64,000 bases of DNA, from contig NZ_WSEL01000009.1 of assembly GCF_009758015.1 (NCBI RefSeq), positions 248,001 to 312,000 on the forward strand, given 5' to 3'. Position numbers and translations under genes: made by a program. This stretch comes from Ramlibacter pinisoli (GTDB taxonomy: Bacteria; Pseudomonadota; Gammaproteobacteria; Burkholderiales; Burkholderiaceae_C). Every line of letters begins with the position of its first letter. Within the stretch, counting starts at the first letter, position 1. The notes under the pieces are model-generated. The model ran no database searches and was not told where the DNA came from. It saw only the letters and a program-made list of their open reading frames with translations. Shown here piece after piece: positions 54,520 to 62,875 of the stretch.

Positions 54520-55527
54520 TCAGGTCGGCTCGCCGAACTCGCGCACCAGTCGCTGGAGATCGTGGTCCGGCGGGCCATAGCTCACCACCCTCACGTCGAG
54601 GCCCCACGCACGCGCCAGTTCCAGGGCTCGCCGCATCGCCTGGTCGATCCACGCCGCCTGGTTCCCGAAGGCGCCGCCGCCCAGCCGCGTGAGGAACACG
54701 CGGTTGCTGCCGCCGCGCGCCGTGGCGAGCCGCCCGGCCTGCAAGGTCGCCTCGTAGGCCGCCTCGAGGACCAGCGTGGCGAACCGGGCCCACAGATCCG
54801 TGGCAGCGATGCGGTTGTAGCTGACCGGCAGGGCCGAACAGAACGCCTGCGACACGGTCGGCCCCGGCTCCACGTCCGTCAGGCCCACGTCCCAGTGCAG
54901 CCCGATGCGCAGGAGGCCACGCAGTTCGTCGAGCCGGCCGGCATCGGCACCGGCCAGCTGGCGGTCGACGCTGGAGAGGCCCTCGGCCGTGAACAGCGCA
55001 TAGCCGTTCTGCATCCGCCAGGGATGGCCATCGGCATCGCCCAGCGCCGCCCCCAGGTCCCGCAGGCAATCGATCTGCCGCTCGCGCGTCTGTCCGATCG
55101 TCCCGTCCGGGAACCGCACCAGGTAGTTGCGGAAGATGGTGCCCGCCCCGGCTGCGATCGCACAGGCAGGGCCCTGTGTGCGATCGAGCTCGTAGCGCGC
55201 CACGCCATCCTCGGGCGACACGTCCGGATGGACCATCTCGAGCAGGTTGAACTGCGAGGCCACCTGGAACAGCGCCCCGGCGCCTTCCGGATGGGCATGC
55301 AGCATGCGCGCGTCGCCCTGGAGGATGCTGACCCGGGTGCGGCCCGCGTCCGCCAGGTGCGCCGTTCGCGCTCGCAGGTCGCCGAGGGTGGGCGTCTCGA
55401 GCGAGCCCACGCGGAACGACCGGGCGCTCGCGTCCGAAGCCAGCTGCCCCATCACCACGCGCAGGCGGCCCTGTGTCGCTTCGTACGTGCCTTCCGGGAA
55501 GCCGGTGATGGCCTGGAACCAGTTCAT
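54520..55527 (-). CDS. uncharacterised, possibly macrodomain-like protein coupled to a phosphatase
   Basis: A 335-residue soluble protein. It starts MNWFQAITGFPEGTYEAT; the N-terminal third has RVSILQGDARMLHAHPEGAG and FQVASQFNLLEM, the middle GPACAIAAGAGTIFRNYLV, and the C-terminal part VFLTRLGGGAFGNQAAWI followed by a helix and strand (DVRVVSYG). The GGGAFGN loop and the preceding beta-strand recall the ligand loop of macrodomains that bind ADP-ribose. I recognise a conserved but unnamed family, not a named one. Its ATG overlaps the stop of the dual-specificity phosphatase upstream (ATGA), so the two work together. Confidence 0.65.
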   Translation of the reverse strand: MNWFQAITGFPEGTYEATQGRLRVVMGQLASDASARSFRVGSLETPTLGDLRARTAHLADAGRTRVSILQGDARMLHAHPEGAGALFQVASQFNLLEMVHPDVSPEDGVARYELDRTQGPACAIAAGAGTIFRNYLVRFPDGTIGQTRERQIDCLRDLGAALGDADGHPWRMQNGYALFTAEGLSSVDRQLAGADAGRLDELRGLLRIGLHWDVGLTDVEPGPTVSQAFCSALPVSYNRIAATDLWARFATLVLEAAYEATLQAGRLATARGGSNRVFLTRLGGGAFGNQAAWIDQAMRRALELARAWGLDVRVVSYGPPDHDLQRLVREFGEPT

Positions 55528-56081
55528 CGCTCCTCCCCGACCGGCCGATACGCCGTCACGTAGCTTGCCTGCGCTGGCGTCTCGATCGCACCGGGACGAA
55601 CCGCGCGCACCTTCCGGATGGCGGCATCGGAACGCTCGCCGGCCTCGATCAGGAGCAGGGCCGCCACCATTCCCGCACGGCCGAGGCCGCCCTTGCAATG
55701 GACGAGCACCTTGCCACCTTGGGCGAGGGTGGCGCGCAGCCCGGGCAGTTCCTCGCGCCACTGCCGCTCGAATGTTGCGGTCGGCACGCTGACATCCACG
55801 ATCGGCAGGTGCAACCACCGCATGCCCCGGCTGCGCACCCGGTCGCCGAGTCCCGCCACCTGCAGGGCTTCCAGCTCGAAGGCCTCGACCAGTGTCAGGA
55901 CGACGCTGGCGCCCCAGCGCCCGATGACGTCGAGATCGGCATCCAGGTCGCGCTGCCAGGTGTGGTCGAACAGGCTGGGCCCGCACTTGCCCGGGCAGAA
56001 GGTGATGCCGATGCGGCCGCCGGCGGGCGTGGCAAGTTCTGCGATCTGCAGGGGGTGGGAGGTGCTGGACCTGATCTGCAC
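55524..56081 (-). CDS. dual-specificity (CDKN3-like) protein phosphatase
   Basis: A 185-residue phosphatase from GTG 56081 (GGAGA five bases upstream). The P-loop VHCKGGLGRAG contains the catalytic Cys129 and Arg135 of the CX5R motif. The N-terminal block QIAELATPAGGRIGITFCPGK and the middle LPIVDVSVP (general-acid Asp) fit the CDKN3-like branch. GWRPGAIET-type ending reads VRPGAIETPAQ. An upstream GTG or ATG could extend it to 56156. It forms a two-gene operon with the macro-like protein; the substrate could be a phosphoprotein or a phosphorylated nucleotide-like ligand. Confidence 0.87.
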   Translation of the reverse strand: MQIRSSTSHPLQIAELATPAGGRIGITFCPGKCGPSLFDHTWQRDLDADLDVIGRWGASVVLTLVEAFELEALQVAGLGDRVRSRGMRWLHLPIVDVSVPTATFERQWREELPGLRATLAQGGKVLVHCKGGLGRAGMVAALLLIEAGERSDAAIRKVRAVRPGAIETPAQASYVTAYRPVGEER

Positions 56082-56382
56082 GGGATCTCCGGGCTGGCGA
56101 TCGGGGCAGTTTAGGTCCGGCAGCCGGGCAGGTGTGGAACGCAACGGCCCTACCACACCGCCGTCTCACGAGTCTTCACAGCTCGCGTGGAGAACCCTGT
56201 GGAGAACCGACGGGCAACCGTGCCGGGACCAGCAACGACGCGGGTTGCAGCGAAACGCCCAATTCTTGAGCAGCGCGGCAGGAGGCTGCCGATTTCCGGG
56301 AACGGCGTGGCTGGGATGAGACGCCGGGGTCCGGCAAGGGGGTCTCCCCAGGCCCCCGCGGCCACGGGTTTACGCCCCGCCC
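56082..56382. other. intergenic region between two minus-strand units
   Basis: These 301 bases contain the upstream region of the phosphatase operon and the trailer of the large hydrolase gene. A possible -10, TAAACT (complement of 56108-56113), lies 27 bases before the phosphatase start. No gene or clear terminator is visible. Confidence 0.4.
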
Positions 56383-59300
56383 TCAGAACCCCAGGACAAC
56401 ACTCCCCGGCCACCGGGTGAGCGTCACTCCATCCGGCTCGAAGGCCTGCAGCGGTTCTCCATCGACCTCGACGCGCACCAGCGGGCGCGCCGAGGTCGGC
56501 ACGCGGACGACGACGCCGCCGGGCGGCATGGTGATGCCCGGTGCGAGGTCGATCCGGACGCCGCGGCTTCCCTCGCGCCGCATCGTGTAGCTCAATCTTC
56601 CCCACCAGGTGGGCAGGCCTTCGACCACCACGCCCGCATCCAGCCACGCGTCGGAGACCCCGGCGGCGATGACCAGCGCCGCGTCGCTGGGCCGCTCATG
56701 GGCGAACATGGCGAGCACGGCCAGCACGTACTCGGCGCCGATCCATGCGTGGGGGACGTCGCCGAGATGACCGGGGCTGCGCGGGTCCCGCCACGAGATC
56801 TCGGGCCACTGGTTCCAGCCCGTGGGCCGCCGGTCGGCGAGGAAGAACTCCAGCAATTCGTGCGCTTCGGCGCAACTCCCCAGCCGCACCAGCGCGCCGA
56901 GGATGCGGATCTCGTAGGCGGAGTAGTTGTTCCAGTCGATCTCGCCGTGCCGCCGCCGGCGCAGGCCACGCAGGTACTCGTCGAAGGTCCAGGCCAGCGC
57001 GGCGGGCGGGAGGCGATCCGCGGCATCCGTCGTGGCGATCGCCGTGGCGGTCGCGGTGGGATCGAAATCGGCCCACTCCACCGAACCGGGGATGTAGTCG
57101 AGGCCGCGTGCAGCGATCGTCGCGGCGATCGACCGGTACAGGCAGGCGCCCAATTCGTCGCGCAGGACCCGCAGGCGCGTGGCCTGCGCCGCCTCGCCCA
57201 GCGCCTGTGCCAGTTCCACGCCGTCGCCGATGCCGCGCAGCGCCCAGAAATCGTCCCAGTAGGCGTGGACCGGCTGCGCGAGATAGCCCTCGTGGCTGGC
57301 CGACTCGGGCAGGATGCCGAAGCAGGCGCGCCGGTCCGGCGTACGGAATTCGGGCGTCCGACGGGTCGCCAGCAGGGCCTCCAGGTAGCCGATGGCGCGC
57401 TGCGCGGCCGGCCACAGCGCCGCGGTGAACGAGCGATCGCCCGTGAAGCGGAAGTACTCGGCGAGCGTGAACACGAGCTGGCCATGGCTGTCGTGCTCGG
57501 GCAGCCAGTCGGGGCCGTTGCGATCCACCACGCAGGGAACGTTGCCGTCCGCGGCCTGGTGCGTCGCGTACCAGGCGAGGAAATCCCGCACCTCGTCGCC
57601 GCACCCCATGCGCAGCAGGGCCGCGGACATGGTGGCGCCGTCGCGGATCCAGGAGCGCGTGTAGCGGCGCGGACCGGGCTGGATCGCAGGGCCGTCGCGA
57701 TTGGCCAGGATGTGGCCGGTCGCCGTCCGCAGCGCCTGCGCGCACGCCGGTTCCTCGCCCCCGATCCGGATCGCCAGGCCGCCCAGCTTGTCTGCCCAAT
57801 GGCGCTCGACGTCGGCCAGGCTCGCCAGCTGCGCCTCGCCGGCCGGGGTGGACGACACGGGACCGAGGGCGGGCCGCTCCGTGAACGGGATCGCCAGCTC
57901 CACCTCGCTCGCGGCACCTGCTGCAATCTGCAGGTCCCAGCAAAGCGCGCCGGATGCATGGCCGGAGGCATCGACGACCGCCGAACGCGGCGGCATCTCG
58001 CCGCGCACCAGGTGGGGCAGCACCCCGCCCTGCTCGAACGCCGCGGCGCCGAACCCGTCCGGAGTGGTCCGCGGCACGACGCTGGTTGCATCGTTGACGA
58101 GCACGGCACCGTCGCGCCAGGCAAGGCTGCGGATCGGCGCCATGCCGCCGACGCCCCGGTACGCCTGCCACGGCGGCGACACCTGGAAGGGGCGCAGCGC
58201 CACGAACAGACGCACGGTCCGCGGCTCCGGACCGGCATTCGCGACACGGTAGGACGCGCGCACTTGCGGACGGCCGGCCTCGATCGCCGCGAACGCCGTG
58301 ATGGTCAGGGTGAGGTCGCGCCGGCGCCAGGTGGACGATGGGATCGGCAGCACGCCATGGGCCAGCGAGACCGTCACCTCGGCATCGGCCCACGTGATCA
58401 GCTCGCCGTCCGTGTGCAGGAAGGGCTCCAGCGAAAAGCTGGCACGGTCGGGCTCGAGCAGGCCTTCCTCGTTCAGGATCGCTGCGGTCGTCCCGCCGGC
58501 GATGCCCGCCGGCGTCCAGTACGACTGCTCGCGGTGCAGCCAGCGGGGATGGTGTCCGCGCGGCTCGCAGGCAGCGACGGCGTGGAAGAAATCAGCGACG
58601 GATCGCGAGAAGTCGAACGGCCGCACGTCGAGCCGGCGAATGGCATGGGGCCCGCCGCCGGCCGGCGGCTCGCGCAGCAACAGCCGCAGATGGCGCGAGC
58701 AACCGCCGCCCGGCAGGTAGACGTAGCTGCGCTCGCCCTCGGCCTGCATGGCGCTCGCCATCGGCGTCCACGTGGTGCCGTCGCCGGAGCCTTGCACGTC
58801 GAAGGCGCGGGCAGCGCCGGCCTCCGCCCAGTCGATGACCAGCCCGCCGTATTCCTGCTCGCGGCCGAAATCCAGCGCCAACCACGCGGGCGACGCGGCG
58901 TCTGCGCTGCGCCAGCTTGCCGCCGACGCATCGAACACATGCGCCGGCTCGCACCCCACGGCCGCGCTCGACGCAGCAATGCGCGGAGCGGAAGTGGGCG
59001 ACAGATCCTCGAAGCGCAGGTCGCCCAGCGAGACCGTTCCGCGACCGCCCGGCCCGGCGGCGATCGCGATTTCGAGCGTGCCCAGCTCGCGCAGCGTTCC
59101 ACCGCCCGCCGGCCCCCAGGCGAACGTCACCTCGCTGCTGCGGATGCGCAGCAGCTGCCAGTCGGCGGGGAAGTCGAACGCGTCCCGGTGCCACCACCAC
59201 ACGTTGCGGCCGCTGGGATCCGCGAACTTGATCTCGAGCTTGTTCCCGGGTGCCGCGCCCCGCACGGACATCGACAGCGCCCACGCGGCCGGCATGACGC

Positions 59301-59484
59301 GCGGCAGCCTCTTGCGCGCCACCACGAAGCCGCCCCCGCCCTTGAAGTCGTAGTCGAGCTGCAGCGCCGGCCGCTCCGCCGGGGCGGTGGCGGGCGCGAT
59401 CGCGAGCTGTGCCTGACCCGAGGTCACGGCGCTCCAGCCGGAGACGTCGCGAAAGTCGTCGAGCAATTCGCCGGCTGGGGTCAT
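56383..59484 (-). CDS. large (alpha/alpha)6-barrel glycosidase-like protein with discoidin-type domain
   Basis: A 1033-residue protein starting MTPAGELLDDFRDVSGW. The N-terminal ~190 residues look like a beta-sandwich carbohydrate-binding module (DFRDVSGWSAVTSGQAQLAI), followed by a discoidin/F5-8C-type segment (~200-310, FDVQGSGDGTTWTPM). A long beta region precedes the catalytic-type (alpha/alpha)6 barrel (~600-960) with RSWIRDGATMSAALLRMG and the DWNNYSAYEIRILGAL segment, as in amylo-alpha-1,6-glucosidase relatives. No signal peptide is visible. It lies one base after the GH94-like gene. Substrate unknown; a branched or cyclic glucan is likely from the neighbour. Confidence 0.75.
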   Translation of the reverse strand: MTPAGELLDDFRDVSGWSAVTSGQAQLAIAPATAPAERPALQLDYDFKGGGGFVVARKRLPRVMPAAWALSMSVRGAAPGNKLEIKFADPSGRNVWWWHRDAFDFPADWQLLRIRSSEVTFAWGPAGGGTLRELGTLEIAIAAGPGGRGTVSLGDLRFEDLSPTSAPRIAASSAAVGCEPAHVFDASAASWRSADAASPAWLALDFGREQEYGGLVIDWAEAGAARAFDVQGSGDGTTWTPMASAMQAEGERSYVYLPGGGCSRHLRLLLREPPAGGGPHAIRRLDVRPFDFSRSVADFFHAVAACEPRGHHPRWLHREQSYWTPAGIAGGTTAAILNEEGLLEPDRASFSLEPFLHTDGELITWADAEVTVSLAHGVLPIPSSTWRRRDLTLTITAFAAIEAGRPQVRASYRVANAGPEPRTVRLFVALRPFQVSPPWQAYRGVGGMAPIRSLAWRDGAVLVNDATSVVPRTTPDGFGAAAFEQGGVLPHLVRGEMPPRSAVVDASGHASGALCWDLQIAAGAASEVELAIPFTERPALGPVSSTPAGEAQLASLADVERHWADKLGGLAIRIGGEEPACAQALRTATGHILANRDGPAIQPGPRRYTRSWIRDGATMSAALLRMGCGDEVRDFLAWYATHQAADGNVPCVVDRNGPDWLPEHDSHGQLVFTLAEYFRFTGDRSFTAALWPAAQRAIGYLEALLATRRTPEFRTPDRRACFGILPESASHEGYLAQPVHAYWDDFWALRGIGDGVELAQALGEAAQATRLRVLRDELGACLYRSIAATIAARGLDYIPGSVEWADFDPTATATAIATTDAADRLPPAALAWTFDEYLRGLRRRRHGEIDWNNYSAYEIRILGALVRLGSCAEAHELLEFFLADRRPTGWNQWPEISWRDPRSPGHLGDVPHAWIGAEYVLAVLAMFAHERPSDAALVIAAGVSDAWLDAGVVVEGLPTWWGRLSYTMRREGSRGVRIDLAPGITMPPGGVVVRVPTSARPLVRVEVDGEPLQAFEPDGVTLTRWPGSVVLGF

Positions 59485-59485
59485 G

Positions 59486-62400
59486 TCAGGCCACCTCGAT
59501 CTCGATGACGTTGTCGCCGTCCCGCAGGTGTTGCCGCAGGGCGTCCATGGCAATCACGGCGCCGCCGGTCCGGTACGGGTGTGGTTCGCGCTCGAACGCC
59601 AGCGGCTGGCCATTGCACGTGATGGCCAAGGGCCCATGCCCGCGCGCACCGACCCGGTAGCGCACTGCCACCTCCCGGTCCTCCAGCGTGATGCGCGCGA
59701 CCAGCCCATCGAGCGTCCGCGGCAGGACCGGATCGAGGCACACCGAGGAGCGGTGCAGGCGCAGGCCCAGCAGCGACTCGCGCAGGAGCCGCACGGCAAT
59801 GCCGGCGCCGCTCGAATAGACACGCCAGCCGGCCTCGACCCCCACGGTGCCCGAACGCACCGCGTCGTAGCGTGCCGTCGCCTCGGCACGGTCCGCGAAG
59901 TCGGCGTCGGAACTGGAGGCGTAGCAGTTGGCCTGGCGCAGCCGCGCGTTCGGCACGACATCGCGCAGGCCGACCGGATTGGCCTGGCGCAACGCATGGA
60001 ATGCGCCCTCGGCGTCGCCCAGGTGGGCCAGCGCCTGGGCCCAGCGCAGGTGCGCGTGCATGTACATGAGCCCGATCTCGCGACCGAAGAAGGTGCTGGT
60101 TTCGGCACGCTGGAAGTGGCGCTGCAGGCCGCCGTGGTACGGAAACGGCTGGTCGAACAGGCGCGCGCCATCGGCAGCCAGCAGGTGGCGGCGAACCAGC
60201 TCGACGTGCCGCACCGCCTGCTCGCGGGTGAAGAGGTTCGCGAGGACGGCGTGGATCATCGGCAGCAGGCTGTAGTGCACGCCCGTGACCCGGTCGTTCG
60301 GATGCAGCCAGTGCTCCGCGGCACCACCGGGGGGAAAGCGCACCATGCCCGCCACGACCCCGTCGGCGACCAGCAGGCGCTGGAAGTCGTCCTGGATGCC
60401 GGGCAGCGTGGCCTCCAGTGTCGCGGCGAACGCAGCATGGCGCGTTCGCCGCAGCGCTTGCGCCAGCGTGGCGACCGTCTGGTAGTGCAAGGTGACGGTC
60501 CAGGCGCTGCACAGCTCGCGGGCCAGCGCCGGATCGGCGGGCTGCAGGGAATCGTTCCAGTCACCATGGCCGTAGGCCGCCAGGCGTGTCCCGGCGATCA
60601 CGCGCCGCCCGATCAGCGCCAGGGCGCGCTCGACATGCGCCAGCACGCTGGCGTGCTGCGCCCTGGCGGGCCCCTCGGGATGGAAATACGGCAGTTCCTG
60701 CTCGAGCACCGCGACGTCGTCCGTGGCCAGCAGGTACTGCGCGAGGGCGAGAAGCGGCCAGAACACGATGTCACCGTGCGAGTCCTGCGGGCGGATGGTG
60801 CGCTCGCGCTCGAAGAACATGAACCACTGCGGCCAGTCGCCGTCCTCGTCCTGGTTCCGGAAGACGCACAGCAGCAACTCGCGCACCGCGGCTGCGCGCC
60901 CGATCGCAAGCAGCAACTCGACGGGCCCCTGGCACACGTCCCGGGTGCCCCAGCCGCCGCCCGAGTACTGCTCGAGCCCGCGCGGCGCGAGGTGGTGGAT
61001 CCAGGCGTCGTGCGTGAGCCAGGGCAGGATGGCCGTGACGCGCGTCACGTCCTGCGATGCCGGTGCCTCCAGCACCAGCGGCCCGGTCATGCCGTGCCAG
61101 AAGCGACCGGCCTTGGCGGCATCGGCAGCACACCGGTCGGCGACGTCCGCCTCCAATTCGGCGGGCGGCGCGCCGGTCAGCAACCCGGTGATGCGCAAAC
61201 CCAGCGAGGTGGTCGGCGCGGTGACCAGCACCACGAAGGGCTGGCCGCGTGAGCGGCCGTCGCTGAAGAGCAGCTCATCTGCACCCACGCGCTCGATCGC
61301 GGGTCCGGGCGCGATGTTGATGCGGAAAGCGCCGTGGGGAAAGCGGCGTCCCACGTCGGTGTCGGGCAGGCAGCCGACGACCACGGCCCGGCCGTCGCGC
61401 GTCCAGCGGGCGGGCACGGCTTCCGAGCCGTCGTCGCCGTTGAGCGCGATGTGGTGCGACACGAGGAAGCGGCACGGGGCGCCGTCCAGCACGCGGACCG
61501 CGAGCCACAGTTCGTGCCGTTCCACTGCAGCCCAGCTGCGCACCTCGAGCAGCCGGTCGTCACTGGCGTACAGCCAGCGCGCGCCGCTCGGGGTCATCTC
61601 GAAGGCGGACGGCTCGCCGAGCAGGTGCCATGCACCCCCGACTTCGGCGAACACCCGCTGGCCGTGCGAGCGGTACAGGCCGAGGTACGAGTGCGTCGTC
61701 GAGAGGAAGCGGTTGATGCTGACGTGCCCTTGCGTGAGCATCGAATGGAAGACCCCACCCATCCAGACCGTCGTCGTCAGCGATGCTTCGTCCGGCTCGA
61801 GCCGGTCGCCGGTGCGCAGGATCTGCCCATGGGGCCGCAGGGTCGCGCGCTCCTTGGCCGGCAGCACGACGTGCGCCCCGTCGGGCCGGAAGAACGAGAG
61901 CAGAGCCCCGCCCTCCTCCTCGACCGCCACGCGATCGGCGCCGAAGTGCCGCACCAGCGCGTCTGGATCGAGGGATGTAGCGGCCAGCAGGGGGGCGTCG
62001 CTGAAGAGCGTGGCGGAACGCGGCGCCGCCACGCCCGCCCTGGAGCCTGGCGGCGCGGCCTCGGGCTGCGCCAGTGCCCGGTCGGCAAAGACGAGGTCGG
62101 CGGCGCTGCTGACGCCCGGGTGATCCGGTTCCAGCCAGGCGAAGAAGCCCAGGCCGACACCCGCGCCGGGGAGCAGCGACACGGGCGCATCCTGCAGCAC
62201 GGCCATCGAATGCTCGTGCTGGCGGCGCACCCCGGGCAGGCGCTCGGCTTCCAGTGCGGCCGGCGAGCCGCCGGCACGCGTGGACAGCCCGTGGAACTGG
62301 AGCGCATCCGTGCAGAAGCTCTCGGCGTGCCGCAGCGATCCGATGCAGAGCCAGGGATGCCGCCCGCCGACCGCGAGGTTCTGCCGCACCGCCAGCACCG

Positions 62401-62875
62401 CGCCCTGCGAAGGATGGTGCAGCGGCGTGTGGTCGACGTACTGGCTGACGTAGTACTCGTTCAGCCGGACCGCGCCGTAGCTGGCCAGCGCGATGTCCTG
62501 GGCGAAGACGAGGTCGACCCGGCAGGGTTCCCCGGCAACGTTGTCCAGCGACACATGCCAGAACCACGCCGGGGCGGCTGCGGCCAGCGTCAGCGACACG
62601 CGAAAGCGCAAGCCCGCCCACTCGCCCGCGATCTCGAGGCCGCTCCCGTCGACCCGGACCTCGCCGGGGCTGTGCGGCCCGAGCAGTTCCGTCCATTCGA
62701 CGCGCGTTCCGTGGCGGCGCAGGTAGAGGTTGGCCGCACCGCCCTCGAGCTCGTTGCCGAGGAAGGCGTTCACCATCACGTCGCGGTGGTCGATGCGACG
62801 GACGGAACCGTTCCTGTTCACCTGCACCACCAGGCCCGAAGGGCTGGCCAGGTTCAGCGGGCCGAATGCGCTCAT
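59486..62875 (-). CDS. GH94/cellobiose phosphorylase-like protein
   Basis: A 1129-residue protein with the layout of GH94 phosphorylases and the phosphorylase part of NdvB: an N-terminal beta-sandwich (~1-300, including RNGSVRRIDHRDVMVNAFLG), a central region, and an (alpha/alpha)6 barrel (~600-1040) with GGGWGTRDVCQGPVELLL and HGDWNDSLQP (Asp772-Trp-Asn-Asp775), the GDWND motif typical of this family. It resembles the phosphorylase domain of cyclic beta-1,2-glucan synthase but has no transmembrane glycosyltransferase part. Its ATG at 62875 overlaps the stop of the ABC protein (ATGA). Cytoplasmic location is inferred. Confidence 0.8.
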   Translation of the reverse strand: MSAFGPLNLASPSGLVVQVNRNGSVRRIDHRDVMVNAFLGNELEGGAANLYLRRHGTRVEWTELLGPHSPGEVRVDGSGLEIAGEWAGLRFRVSLTLAAAAPAWFWHVSLDNVAGEPCRVDLVFAQDIALASYGAVRLNEYYVSQYVDHTPLHHPSQGAVLAVRQNLAVGGRHPWLCIGSLRHAESFCTDALQFHGLSTRAGGSPAALEAERLPGVRRQHEHSMAVLQDAPVSLLPGAGVGLGFFAWLEPDHPGVSSAADLVFADRALAQPEAAPPGSRAGVAAPRSATLFSDAPLLAATSLDPDALVRHFGADRVAVEEEGGALLSFFRPDGAHVVLPAKERATLRPHGQILRTGDRLEPDEASLTTTVWMGGVFHSMLTQGHVSINRFLSTTHSYLGLYRSHGQRVFAEVGGAWHLLGEPSAFEMTPSGARWLYASDDRLLEVRSWAAVERHELWLAVRVLDGAPCRFLVSHHIALNGDDGSEAVPARWTRDGRAVVVGCLPDTDVGRRFPHGAFRINIAPGPAIERVGADELLFSDGRSRGQPFVVLVTAPTTSLGLRITGLLTGAPPAELEADVADRCAADAAKAGRFWHGMTGPLVLEAPASQDVTRVTAILPWLTHDAWIHHLAPRGLEQYSGGGWGTRDVCQGPVELLLAIGRAAAVRELLLCVFRNQDEDGDWPQWFMFFERERTIRPQDSHGDIVFWPLLALAQYLLATDDVAVLEQELPYFHPEGPARAQHASVLAHVERALALIGRRVIAGTRLAAYGHGDWNDSLQPADPALARELCSAWTVTLHYQTVATLAQALRRTRHAAFAATLEATLPGIQDDFQRLLVADGVVAGMVRFPPGGAAEHWLHPNDRVTGVHYSLLPMIHAVLANLFTREQAVRHVELVRRHLLAADGARLFDQPFPYHGGLQRHFQRAETSTFFGREIGLMYMHAHLRWAQALAHLGDAEGAFHALRQANPVGLRDVVPNARLRQANCYASSSDADFADRAEATARYDAVRSGTVGVEAGWRVYSSGAGIAVRLLRESLLGLRLHRSSVCLDPVLPRTLDGLVARITLEDREVAVRYRVGARGHGPLAITCNGQPLAFEREPHPYRTGGAVIAMDALRQHLRDGDNVIEIEVA

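Noticed and set aside
59481..60512. Minus-strand open frame of 343 codons within the GH94-like gene
   Set aside because: It lies in another frame of the same strand over a region where the GH94-like frame shows conserved motifs.
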